Below, in pieces: positions 45,381 to 53,977 of a stretch of DNA of 64,000 bases (position 1 is its first letter; every line of letters starts with the position of its first letter). A program made the translations under genes and the position numbers. Under the pieces are notes generated by a model. That model was not told the origin of the DNA. It saw only the letters and a list, made by a program, of their open reading frames with translations, and searched no databases. The stretch covers positions 610,862 through 674,861 of the forward strand of contig NZ_FPAC01000001.1 of assembly GCF_900116105.1 (NCBI RefSeq), read 5' to 3'. This DNA is from Paenibacillus sp. 453mf (lineage in GTDB: Bacteria; Bacillota; Bacilli; Paenibacillales; Paenibacillaceae).

Positions 45381-46388
45381 ATGGCATCGATCCATGATGT
45401 GGCTAAAGAAGCCGGGGTCTCAGTTGCTACCGTTTCAAAGGTGCTGAATGATTATCCCGATGTAAGTGACAAGACACGTAAGAGAGTAAACCTGGCTATT
45501 GAGCAGCTGCACTATCAACCGAATGTGGTGGCTAGGGGATTAGTAAAAAGAAGATCATGGACTGTAGGTGTGTTGTTGACCGTCCCCTTTACGAATCCAT
45601 TTGTAGCCGAACTGTTAGAAGGTATTAAGACAGCGCTTGAGAACAGCGGATATGATCTGGTTCGTTTATCCACTCGTTTTGATGATCCGCATTATTCATT
45701 TATTAAGCATTGCCGAAGCCGTAATGTGGATGGAGTTGTCGTATTTGGAGTGGAGCGCGATAATCGCAGCATCGATGAATTGATTCATTCGGATATTCCA
45801 ACCATGTTTGTCGATATGGATATCGTTGGTAAGCGGGCAGGATATATTACAACAGATAACCAAAATGCAATTCATAAGGGTGTAAAACATCTTTACGAGC
45901 TCGGTCATCGTAAAATAGCCTACATATCGGGCACCTTGGGGCCTTCTATTGCTAATATGCGGCTTGAGGGATACAGACAAGGCTTAATAAGCTGCGGATT
46001 ATCTTATCTGACCAGCTACCTTGAGGTATGTGATTATACATTTGACGGCGGAGCGGCTGCGATGCGCAGACTGCTTGCACTCAAAGACACGCCGACAGGC
46101 ATTGTATGCGCTTCTGATCTCTCCGCTTTTGGGGCAATTCACGAAATTGAGAAGCATGGACTGTCCGTTCCTCAAGATATCTCTGTTGTAGGCTTTGATA
46201 ATACTTATCATGCACAAGTATTCAAGCCGAATTTGACGACAGTGAATCAAAATATTTACTCCATCGGCATCAAATCCATTGAATGCTTGATTGCCCTCAT
46301 AGAGAATCGGGACTATTCTCCACCTGTGATTATGGAGCCTTCTGAACTGATCGTTAGGCAAACAACAGGGAAGGCTAAGCTTGCCTGA
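45381..46388 (+). CDS. LacI-family transcriptional regulator
   Basis: 335 residues. The HTH and hinge read ASIHDVAKEAGVSVATVSKVLN ... QLHYQPNVVARGLVKRRS (key IHDVAKEAGVS), followed by a type 1 periplasmic-binding-like sensor domain with TVGVLLTVPFTNPF, GVVVFG and ISVVGFDNTYHAQVFKPNLTTV. It should repress sugar genes, but no sugar operon is next to it; its effector is unknown. GAGGTGAT precedes the ATG. Flanked by terminators, single-gene unit. Confidence 0.93.
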   Translation: MASIHDVAKEAGVSVATVSKVLNDYPDVSDKTRKRVNLAIEQLHYQPNVVARGLVKRRSWTVGVLLTVPFTNPFVAELLEGIKTALENSGYDLVRLSTRFDDPHYSFIKHCRSRNVDGVVVFGVERDNRSIDELIHSDIPTMFVDMDIVGKRAGYITTDNQNAIHKGVKHLYELGHRKIAYISGTLGPSIANMRLEGYRQGLISCGLSYLTSYLEVCDYTFDGGAAAMRRLLALKDTPTGIVCASDLSAFGAIHEIEKHGLSVPQDISVVGFDNTYHAQVFKPNLTTVNQNIYSIGIKSIECLIALIENRDYSPPVIMEPSELIVRQTTGKAKLA

Positions 46389-46427
46389 AGCAATGCTGTT
46401 GTGTACATTTTTTTATAGAAACAAGGA

Positions 46428-46491
46428 AACACCTTCTAAACCCAATCTCATGAAGTTTTTTCATGCAGATCGGTCAGAAGGTGTTTTTTTA
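46428..46491 (+). terminator. Intrinsic terminator after the LacI-family gene
   Basis: AACACCTTCT / AGAAGGTGTT outer stem enclosing CATGAA/TTCATG, then eight T. The rest of the gap to 46707 holds no recognisable feature. Confidence 0.85.
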
Positions 46492-46707
46492 TTTCGATGT
46501 GATCTTTGATCTATATATACCCTTGATGTAAGCAGCTAAAGGTATTATGAAAATTGATTCATCCAATTAAAAATAAACCTTTCAAGAAATTTACCCATTT
46601 ATTACGAGAATGACTATCTTATAAGTACAGAGGAGCTATATAATGGGACAAGGACAAGTTTAAATTTTGCACATTCGAATTAATTTCATAAAGGAGTTAA
46701 ATTTTCA

Positions 46708-47364
46708 TTGAATAGATTAATAAAAGCAGTCATTTTACTGACTTGTGTCATGTTTGTGGGAAGTGCGCTTGTGTTTGCAGAGTATAAGGGGAATTCCCTT
46801 TCAAATATAGAGAATACAGATGAAGTTAGAATCGAGCCTGCAATGGATGCAGTAGCCGTTGTGCCTGGCACCGATAATGCGTTGTATCCGGTACAAGAAA
46901 CAGATGGAATTTATGAGGGAATGATATTGGCATGGGGAGGGAAATATCTTAACTTTCCTTGGAGAAGCGTGGCCTCGGAGACAGCATCTGCACAATTAAT
47001 GGCAATGGATGTTACGCAGGATGGGGTAGAAGATGCGATTATATCCTTAACGTCTGCTGATGGAACAGGTGTTTATGTAGAACAGCTCCATATCGTCGAT
47101 GGAATGAAGATGATTGAGATCATGATGAAGGATCCCGTAGATGCTGCAGAAGAATACATACAGATGAGTGCAGAATTTGATGATGTTGGTCCTGTATCTG
47201 TAGGCAATTATGTCGATTATGAAGTGAAGGGGAGCACAGTGACGGCAACGCTCGGTGTTGCCCAATCCATTACTCAATATATTGGCGACCTTGTAATTAC
47301 CTATCAATATAATTCTGAGCTGGAAGAGTTTGAACCGCATTCAGTAATGTATACAGCATTTTAA
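46708..47364 (+). CDS. Secreted protein, unknown
   Basis: 218 residues starting at TTG 46708 with AAGGAG 11 bases upstream. A signal peptide (LIKAVILLTCVMFVGSALVFA) probably ends near residue 24; no lipobox Cys at the right place. The mature part is acidic with many beta-prone stretches (LAWGGKYLNFPWRSV, VTQDGVEDAIISLTSADGTGVYVEQLHIVDG), reminiscent of VCBS/FG-GAP-like repeats in Paenibacillus exported proteins, but I do not claim a family. It ends in a hairpin shared with the convergent gene. Confidence 0.8.
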   Translation: MNRLIKAVILLTCVMFVGSALVFAEYKGNSLSNIENTDEVRIEPAMDAVAVVPGTDNALYPVQETDGIYEGMILAWGGKYLNFPWRSVASETASAQLMAMDVTQDGVEDAIISLTSADGTGVYVEQLHIVDGMKMIEIMMKDPVDAAEEYIQMSAEFDDVGPVSVGNYVDYEVKGSTVTATLGVAQSITQYIGDLVITYQYNSELEEFEPHSVMYTAF

Positions 47365-47374
47365 ATAAAATAAA

Positions 47375-47409
47375 TCCGAAAGGACCTGCTCAAACAGGTC
47401 ACTTTCGGA
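47375..47409 (-). terminator. Hairpin between convergent genes (best for the SEC-C gene)
   Basis: TCCGAAAG-GACCTG / CAGGTC-CTTTCGGA; the T-rich tail is on the minus-strand side. Confidence 0.75.
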
Positions 47410-47419
47410 CTCTTCGATT

Positions 47420-47971
47420 CTAGACACTTTGGCTTGCAAAGGAAGTTTTTTCTACGAATTCAGACAGCTGTCCAATGCTCTTGGAGAGGGTTGTAGCAGA
47501 TACTTCGTGTTTAGCAGCAAGCTCGGATTGACTAATGGTGTTACCTTGTTTCGTTGCAGTGACATATTCTAATGCACCAGCAAAACCTCCTGGCTTACGA
47601 TAGCGGGGAGCTTCACTATTGCTGTAGCTGTTCCATAGCAAGACAAGTCCACTTGTCTCTTCCTCGTTCAGCTTGTACTCTTCTGCGATTGCAGGAATAG
47701 CAGATTCAGCAAGTTCAAGGTGCATATCGTGTTCCCAAGTCATCTCTGTAAAGTTCAGGACAGAATCCTGAAGGTTCTTATCAGCTACCAGAGGAGCAGG
47801 GGGTGCAGATACAGCTGCTGAGGATGTTACAGGGCGGCGATTGGTAATGACTTCGACTGAAGTGGCTACCCTTACATTACGCTGCTTTTGTCTATCTTTC
47901 TCGAGGCAACATTTTTTATATTTCTTGCCACTGCCGCAGTGGCACGGTTCGTTTCTACCTAGGTTGATCAA
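47420..47971 (-). CDS. SEC-C motif protein
   Basis: 183 residues from TTG 47971, which has AAAGGAG nine bases upstream; the open frame extends 23 codons further without an RBS. The start MINLGRNEPCHCGSGKKYKKCC is the zinc-binding SEC-C motif found at the C-terminus of SecA and in many small proteins. A Pro/Ala/Val-rich linker follows. The C-terminal 70 residues contain a helix-turn-helix-like stretch (TISQSELAAKHEVSATTLSKSIGQL). It may bind DNA or another macromolecule; function unknown. Confidence 0.8.
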   Translation of the reverse strand: MINLGRNEPCHCGSGKKYKKCCLEKDRQKQRNVRVATSVEVITNRRPVTSSAAVSAPPAPLVADKNLQDSVLNFTEMTWEHDMHLELAESAIPAIAEEYKLNEEETSGLVLLWNSYSNSEAPRYRKPGGFAGALEYVTATKQGNTISQSELAAKHEVSATTLSKSIGQLSEFVEKTSFASQSV

Positions 47972-48107
47972 GTTCGTTCGCTCCTTTAATTCTATCAAAG
48001 AGATTCTAATGATGAGCGCAATAATGTAAGGCGCTAACAAAAGTAGATTATATCATATTTTAATGGGTTTAGATGTAATACCCCCTATATTTCAATGTAC
48101 TCCATGA

Positions 48108-48147
48108 AAAAGCCTGTTTCAACCCAAAAATGGGCTAAAACAGGCTT
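48108..48147 (-). terminator. Intrinsic terminator after spoVR
   Basis: On the minus strand AAGCCTGTTT / AAACAGGCTT with inner CCCA/TGGG, then five T. Confidence 0.85.
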
Positions 48148-48164
48148 AAAACGGGGCAATCGTG

Positions 48165-49604
48165 TTAATTTAACAGTTTGCGGTAGATCTTTTTTCCATC
48201 AAATGTAAATTGCACCGGTTTATCTTCGATAATGGTTTCAAGATGCACCGTTCGACCCCATAATCTATATACGTAAGGAAGCGTACGTTCCATATATTTC
48301 AAGTCAAGTTCGATGCCTTCGTACTGATGTTTAAGCATGAGTTCTCCAGTACGAAGATAATCTCCGTCTTGCACGACAAGGTACGGTGAGCCGCCATTGA
48401 CTCTGGCATAGATCAGTTGATCACGAATATTTTCCCAAGACTTGTCGGTAATTTTCCATTCGGGTCCTTTTTTCTCAAACACATACAGGTCGAGATCTTC
48501 GACTAAATCCTTTGTCATATAGTTGCGGATGAAGGAGGTGTCTGAATCGTACTCGCGAACCTCAAACATTTTGGACCTTCCTTCCCCCGGCTTGCGTCCA
48601 AAGCGCTCCTGCACCTCAAGGGTCGGGTGATCCCAGCGGCGTTCGATATCCTCGAAGATTTTGACTCCGAGATAATAAGGGTTCAGGCTTTGCTTCGATG
48701 GCTGCACAACAGAGGCATTAAGCATGGCATATTCCACGGTTTCTTCACTTGTCAGGTCAAGCTCGCGTATAATACGTTGATGCCAGTAGGAAGCCCAGCC
48801 TTCGTTCATGATCTTGGTCTCCATTTGGGGCCAAAAATAGAGCATCTCTTCACGAAGCATGCTCATGATGTCTCTCTGCCAATCGGTTAGTGTTTCGGAA
48901 AATTCCTGTATGAACCACATGATGTCCTTCTCCGGTTCGGGAGGAAAGTGGTGAACCTTATGCTGTGATTGCTCTACTGTTGATTCAGCAGGTTCGCCGA
49001 TGGCCCATATATCGTCATATCGTCCGGGAGGGCGAATGACCTTGGTTTCTTTTTGCTGCTTCATTTTCATTTCCATGTACCGCTGCTTGTCGAGATGCTG
49101 AGGCTTGATCAGCTGCGGATCTACATGCTCCTGAATAGCGAGTACAGCATCAATAAAGGATTCGACGGCTTCCGTACCGTATTCAAGCTCATACTGGCTG
49201 ATTCGGTCTGCAGTCGCTGACATGCTCTCAACCATATTGCGGTTGGAGGCTGAGAAGCGGGCATTGTTTTTGAAAAAATCACAGTGTGCAAGCACATGGG
49301 CTACAATGAGCTTGTTCTGAATCAGAGAGTTCCCATCCAGCAGGAAGGCATAGCATGGATTGGAGTTGATCACAAGCTCGTATATTTTGCTCAAGCCAAA
49401 GTCATACTGCATCTTCATCTTTTGAAACGTCTTGCCGAAGCTCCAATGGCTGAATCGAGTCGGCATACCGTAGGCTCCGAAAGTATATATGATGTCGGCA
49501 GGGCAGATCTCATAACGCATCGGATAATAATCAAGCCCAAATCCGTCAGCAATTTCCATGATTTCTGCAATAGCATATTCCAGTTCTGTAATTTCATTGC
49601 TCAT
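48165..49604 (-). CDS. spoVR: SpoVR family protein
   Basis: 479 residues. [36 protein letters not shown] at the N-terminus (key block [17 protein letters not shown]), [14 protein letters not shown] and [17 protein letters not shown] are the SpoVR/YcgB hallmarks. SpoVR is needed for spore cortex formation in Bacillus. The ATG overlaps the yhbH stop by four bases, so it is translationally coupled. Together with yhbH and the separate prkA gene it forms the conserved prkA-yhbH-spoVR set. Confidence 0.96.
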   Translation of the reverse strand: MSNEITELEYAIAEIMEIADGFGLDYYPMRYEICPADIIYTFGAYGMPTRFSHWSFGKTFQKMKMQYDFGLSKIYELVINSNPCYAFLLDGNSLIQNKLIVAHVLAHCDFFKNNARFSASNRNMVESMSATADRISQYELEYGTEAVESFIDAVLAIQEHVDPQLIKPQHLDKQRYMEMKMKQQKETKVIRPPGRYDDIWAIGEPAESTVEQSQHKVHHFPPEPEKDIMWFIQEFSETLTDWQRDIMSMLREEMLYFWPQMETKIMNEGWASYWHQRIIRELDLTSEETVEYAMLNASVVQPSKQSLNPYYLGVKIFEDIERRWDHPTLEVQERFGRKPGEGRSKMFEVREYDSDTSFIRNYMTKDLVEDLDLYVFEKKGPEWKITDKSWENIRDQLIYARVNGGSPYLVVQDGDYLRTGELMLKHQYEGIELDLKYMERTLPYVYRLWGRTVHLETIIEDKPVQFTFDGKKIYRKLLN

Positions 49605-50767
49605 GAAGCACTGCCTCCTTCCTTCTTATGGAAAAAGTTTCGCAGCGCATTGTAGACTTCGCCCTTCTCCTTGATCACGTAGTACATAAATTGATCCATT
49701 TTAATATTACGATAGGCGGACATCAGCGTACTGCTGCGGTTATATTGGTTCACTTCTCCATAGCCAAACATATTGCTTCGCTTCAACAGTTCTCCGATGA
49801 GCTTCACACAGCGTTCGTTGTCAGAGGTGAGGTTATCTCCATCCGAGAAGTGAAAGGGATAAATGTTATAGCTTGAAGGAGGATAGCGACGGTCAATAAT
49901 TTCAAGAGCCTTCATATAAGCAGAGGAGCAGATGGTACCGCCGCTTTCTCCCCGGGTGAAAAATTCTTCCTCGGTCACTTCTTTGGCTTCGGTATGATGG
50001 GCAACAAACACGATTTCTACCTTTTCATACTGCTTTCGAAGAAAGCGGGTCATCCAGAAGAAGAAGCTGCGCGCACAGTATTTTTCAAAGGACCCCATAG
50101 AGCCGGAGGTATCCATCATTGCGATGATGACAGCATTAGAGTGCGGGATTACAGTATCATCCCAGGTTTTGTAGCGCAGATCATCCGGACTGATGTGGTG
50201 TATGCCTGGATTTCCACTAGTGGCGTTCCGTCTCAGGTTCTCAAGAATGGTCCGTTTCTTATCAATATTGGATTGCATTCCTTTTTTGCGAATATCGTTA
50301 AACACGATGTTATGCGTTTCAATTTGTTCCTTATCCTTTTGCTTTAAATGCGGCAGTTCCAATTCGGAGAACAGCATGTTCTCTAGTTCCTCAATACTGA
50401 CCTCAGCTTCAACGATATCGTGACCAGGCTGATCTCCTGCCTTTTCACCCTTGCCGGACTTTTGACTAGCAGGATCGCGGCCGATTACATCACCGACCTG
50501 GCTGTCCCCGTCACCCTGGCCGACATGCTTCTGCTTCTGATAGTTGTACACAAAGTGATATTCGTCCAGACTCCGGATTGGAACCTTGATGATTTGCTTG
50601 CCATCGGACATAATTATGTTTTCTTCTGTAATGAGATCGGGCAGGTTTTGCTTAATGATTTCTTTCACCTTCTGCTGATGGCGCTGCTGGTCTTGGTACC
50701 CTTTACGGTGAAGCGACCAATCTTCTTTGGAGACGACAAACGAGTAAGGATGGCGAGAATCTGGCAT
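49601..50767 (-). CDS. yhbH: YhbH sporulation protein (UPF0229, vWA-like)
   Basis: 388 residues from ATG 50767, with GGGGGGTG upstream. An in-frame start 10 codons earlier lacks an RBS. Blocks: [29 protein letters not shown], then a linker rich in Gly/Asp/Lys (about 95-125), then a von Willebrand A-like fold with the MIDAS motif MMDTSGSMG and SDGDN. YhbH/YeaH is genetically linked to PrkA/YeaG and is expected to act with it in sporulation or stress. First gene of the yhbH-spoVR operon. Confidence 0.94.
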   Translation of the reverse strand: MPDSRHPYSFVVSKEDWSLHRKGYQDQQRHQQKVKEIIKQNLPDLITEENIIMSDGKQIIKVPIRSLDEYHFVYNYQKQKHVGQGDGDSQVGDVIGRDPASQKSGKGEKAGDQPGHDIVEAEVSIEELENMLFSELELPHLKQKDKEQIETHNIVFNDIRKKGMQSNIDKKRTILENLRRNATSGNPGIHHISPDDLRYKTWDDTVIPHSNAVIIAMMDTSGSMGSFEKYCARSFFFWMTRFLRKQYEKVEIVFVAHHTEAKEVTEEEFFTRGESGGTICSSAYMKALEIIDRRYPPSSYNIYPFHFSDGDNLTSDNERCVKLIGELLKRSNMFGYGEVNQYNRSSTLMSAYRNIKMDQFMYYVIKEKGEVYNALRNFFHKKEGGSAS

Positions 50768-51024
50768 GTTAGGCACCCCCCTTGGATTACGCGGCACAGT
50801 TTGGCCTGCTGTAAATTATGTATATTCACGGGCAGGGACGTTATGTGATGACATATATAATAAATAAAGAATATATCGAAACTTTTTTTTCAAGATGCCA
50901 TGGTATTGACGATTTTTGTTAGAAAAAGATTCGCTTTTATCCAAGATAGTAGTATTATGGTTAAAAAGAAAAAGTAGAGGTCCAGTGAAACGAGAATTGG
51001 GTCCATAATGCAGGAGGGAAATAG

Positions 51025-52428
51025 ATGCAATATCATAGTACTCGAGGACATGTAAACGGGGTTGGCTTCATTGATGCATTTCTAATGGGGCTGGCTACGG
51101 ACGGAGGTCTGCTTGTACCAAGCACGATACCTTCGTTATCGACAGAACAGCTGGAGGCATGGCGGAATCTATCCTTTCAAGATCTCATGCTCGAAATTTT
51201 CTCCTACTATACGAATGAAGAAATTCCGGAAGCCGAACTGAAAGAAATGGTGTATGCGAGCTACAGCACATTCCGTGATGAAGCTGTTACACCTGTTCGT
51301 AAGCTGACGGATCAAATATATTTGCTTGAGTTGTTCCATGGGCCTACCTTTGCGTTCAAAGATGTTGCTCTGCAGCTGATGGGCAATCTATATACTTATG
51401 TCGCACGCAAATACAATAAACAGATTAATATTCTCGGAGCAACCTCAGGGGACACCGGTGCATCAGCGATTGAAGGGGTTCGAGGAAAAGAAGGCATCAA
51501 TATCTGCATTCTGCATCCAAATGGTAAGGTCAGCAGGGTTCAAGAGCTGCAGATGACGACAGTGCAGGACGACAATGTATTGAACCTTTCCGTCGAAGGG
51601 AATTTTGACGACTGCCAGCGTATGATTAAGCAGCTGTTTGCGGATGTAGAATTCAAGCAGGAGCATCATCTCTGTGCAATTAATTCTATAAATATTGTGC
51701 GAATTCTCGCTCAGACGGTTTACTACTTCTATGCCTATTTCCGGGTGACAGACGAGCGTCCGGAACTAAAGGGTTCACCGCTTCATTTCAGTGTTCCGAC
51801 AGGAAACTTTGGTGACATTTTTGCAGGGTATCTCGCATCCCGGATGGGTCTTCCCGTGGGCAAGCTCATATTGGCGACGAATGAGAATAACATTCTTGAG
51901 CAGTTTGTTAACAAAGGGCTGTATAAGCCGGATCAATTCCATACGACCTACAGTCCATCTATGGATATTCAGGTCGCTAGCAACTTTGAGCGTTATTTGT
52001 ATTACGTTCTGGGAGAGGATGCTGCTCAGACGGAAGAATATATGAAGTCTTTCCAAGAGAAGGGTCAAATTCAAATTCCGGAAGATGTGCTGGCGAAAGT
52101 ACAGCAGGAATTTGCAGCCTATGGAGTGCTTGGTGAAGAATGTCTGGATACGATCAAGAAATATCATGAGCAAACGACCTATCTGCTAGATCCTCATTCG
52201 GCTTGCGGTGTAAGGGCAGCTGAGCAAACGACAAAAGAGCAGGAAGTGGTAGTGTCGCTAGCTACAGCACATCCAGCCAAGTTTAATGAAGCCATTGAGC
52301 TGTGCGGTATTGAGCAGAACTTCCCCGAGCAGATCGCGAAACTTTCGGATCTGCCTACACGGAAGAAGCTTGTGGATGGAAAGCTTGATGCTGTTGTGGC
52401 AGAGCTTGTTCCTTTCTATAACAAATAA
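51025..52428 (+). CDS. thrC: Threonine synthase (long form)
   Basis: 467 residues, the long class found in enterobacteria and yeast; Bacillus subtilis ThrC is about 350. YHSTRGHVNGVGF, the PLP lysine in HGPTFAFKDVALQ, and ATSGDTGASAIEGV are typical. It converts O-phosphohomoserine to threonine. AGGAGGG precedes the ATG. It is a single gene with a terminator; homoserine kinase and dehydrogenase are not in the window. The long form in a Firmicute is not unusual for Paenibacillus as far as I know, but I cannot check here. Confidence 0.95.
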   Translation: MQYHSTRGHVNGVGFIDAFLMGLATDGGLLVPSTIPSLSTEQLEAWRNLSFQDLMLEIFSYYTNEEIPEAELKEMVYASYSTFRDEAVTPVRKLTDQIYLLELFHGPTFAFKDVALQLMGNLYTYVARKYNKQINILGATSGDTGASAIEGVRGKEGINICILHPNGKVSRVQELQMTTVQDDNVLNLSVEGNFDDCQRMIKQLFADVEFKQEHHLCAINSINIVRILAQTVYYFYAYFRVTDERPELKGSPLHFSVPTGNFGDIFAGYLASRMGLPVGKLILATNENNILEQFVNKGLYKPDQFHTTYSPSMDIQVASNFERYLYYVLGEDAAQTEEYMKSFQEKGQIQIPEDVLAKVQQEFAAYGVLGEECLDTIKKYHEQTTYLLDPHSACGVRAAEQTTKEQEVVVSLATAHPAKFNEAIELCGIEQNFPEQIAKLSDLPTRKKLVDGKLDAVVAELVPFYNK

Positions 52429-52478
52429 TCGTTGAAATACATTATTTTTTCATAATTATGAAGAGAAGCATAAGCATA

Positions 52479-52519
52479 AAAGTCTGTTTCCGAAGATAAT
52501 ATCTTGGGAGCAGACTTTT
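52479..52519 (+). terminator. Intrinsic terminator after thrC
   Basis: AAAGTCTG...AAGATA / TATCTT...CAGACTTT stem with internal mismatches, seven T. Confidence 0.85.
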
Positions 52520-52577
52520 TTTGTTTGTGAAACGAGATATGAAAATACAACTGTGAAAAAGGATGAAAAATAAAGCA

Positions 52578-52606
52578 TTGACATGATACAAATTGTATCA
52601 TAAAGT
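52578..52606 (+). promoter_or_regulatory. Promoter of the lasso-peptide operon with a palindromic operator
   Basis: TTGACA (52578-52583), 17 bases, TAAAGT (52601-52606). The spacer is a perfect palindrome: ATGATACAA-a-TTGTATCAT (52583-52601). A half site GTATCAT recurs at 52627-52633. A bound dimeric regulator would sit exactly between the polymerase contacts, which points to repression. Confidence 0.8.
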
Positions 52607-52699
52607 AGGTTTAATAATACATAAAGTATCATTATTTTAAGATAGATGCACACATCAACAAATAATCTACAGTTATTTGTCGGAAAGGAGACGCAGCAT

Positions 52700-53977
52700 T
52701 TGAAGCATTTCCGTGATGATCAACTCGTATTTTTGCTGTGTACGCCCAGAAGCGGAAGCTCACTCACGACAGTGATGCTGCAGAACCATGAGGAAGTCTA
52801 CGCCGCACAGGAGATGTGGTATTTGCTCTCACTTGCGGATTTGCAATTAGCGCCTGTACGCCCCTACGGAGGTACAGGAATTATTCGTCAATTCTATAAT
52901 GGAATTGTTTCAGAAGAGCTATTTCATAGAGCAGCCCGCAGCTTCGGAATTGAAATATATGAAGGATTATTAAATCTGAATGGCGCCAGCAAAATCATAG
53001 ATAAGTCGCCAAGATATTATATATTGCTAGAGTTTCTGGATGCCGTATTTCCTGAATCGAAAAGAATCGGATTATTTCGCAACCCGTTGTCTGTAGCTGC
53101 CTCCTACAAGAAAGTCAATGCATTCAGCGGAGAAGCATTTTCACTGATCGAAGATCTCAAGCAGCCCGTTCCTGGAATGAAGATCGTAGACCTTACAGCC
53201 GGGCTGTTCCGCTACGCAACGTATTTCAAGGGTGAAACCGCATATTCTTATAAGATCAAATATGAGGAGCTCGTACGCCAGCCTGAACAACAATTAAGCA
53301 TGCTGTGCGAGTTCATCGGCATTCCTTATCGAGAAGGAATGGAAAAGTACGGCAATCCGGTAAGCGAAGAAAAAGCAGATCTTTTTTACAGCATGGGAGC
53401 AGGAGATCCCTTCTTGTTGAATCATACACATGCACATGTGCAGTCCATTGACGCATGGAAAGATCAGCTTCGCCCTGATGAGGTTGATGCCTATTGCCGA
53501 GTGCTGGGAGCACAAATATTTCATGATCTTGGGTACTCGGAAGAACTGGAAGAGGCACAGCGGATGACGGGCGTGAGGTATGAGCTCTCGCCTGATGAAG
53601 CGACCATTGAGCGGATTGAAGAACAATTTCTGAAGTCGAGCGGTTATACATGGAAGCCGGATTATGAATTAAGCACAAGCACTTCCGATACGGGGTCGCC
53701 GCTAATTGAAGCAGTCGATGGTCTGGAATTAGAGGCTATGCAGATAAACCAGATAAGTGACCACAGGCAGGCTTCCATCCAGATCGCTCAGCTTGAAACG
53801 AGAGTCAGGCTGCTGGAGAACAGATTAACGAAGAGCTATATGGAGAAGAACCATATTGAAAAGCAGCTGATCCAGCTAAGAAGCAAGCTGGATCGAATTA
53901 AATCCATACTTCCGTTTGGGAACCGGCTATCAACTTGGGCTCAGGGGTACTTGTCTGGAAGGGAGGGGAAATCATGA
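52700..53977 (+). CDS. PAPS-dependent sulfotransferase, coupled to the lasso-peptide operon
   Basis: 425 residues from TTG 52700, with GGAAAGGAG nine bases upstream. An ATG 18 codons earlier (52646) has no RBS. The 5'-phosphosulfate loop is VFLLCTPRSGSSLTT, and the 3'-phosphate site is KRIGLFRNPLSVAASYKK, as in sulfotransferase family Sulfotransfer_1/3. Residues after about 345 add an acidic linker and a coiled coil (QIAQLETRVRLLENRLTKSY). The stop overlaps the cyclase ATG by four bases, so it is translated with the lasso genes. I infer that it sulfates the lasso peptide, with Tyr, Ser or Thr of the core as acceptor. Confidence 0.88.
   Translation: MKHFRDDQLVFLLCTPRSGSSLTTVMLQNHEEVYAAQEMWYLLSLADLQLAPVRPYGGTGIIRQFYNGIVSEELFHRAARSFGIEIYEGLLNLNGASKIIDKSPRYYILLEFLDAVFPESKRIGLFRNPLSVAASYKKVNAFSGEAFSLIEDLKQPVPGMKIVDLTAGLFRYATYFKGETAYSYKIKYEELVRQPEQQLSMLCEFIGIPYREGMEKYGNPVSEEKADLFYSMGAGDPFLLNHTHAHVQSIDAWKDQLRPDEVDAYCRVLGAQIFHDLGYSEELEEAQRMTGVRYELSPDEATIERIEEQFLKSSGYTWKPDYELSTSTSDTGSPLIEAVDGLELEAMQINQISDHRQASIQIAQLETRVRLLENRLTKSYMEKNHIEKQLIQLRSKLDRIKSILPFGNRLSTWAQGYLSGREGKS

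Noticed and set aside
52646..52699. Upstream ATG as the sulfotransferase start
   Set aside because: No RBS, whereas the TTG at 52700 has GGAAAGGAG nine bases upstream.
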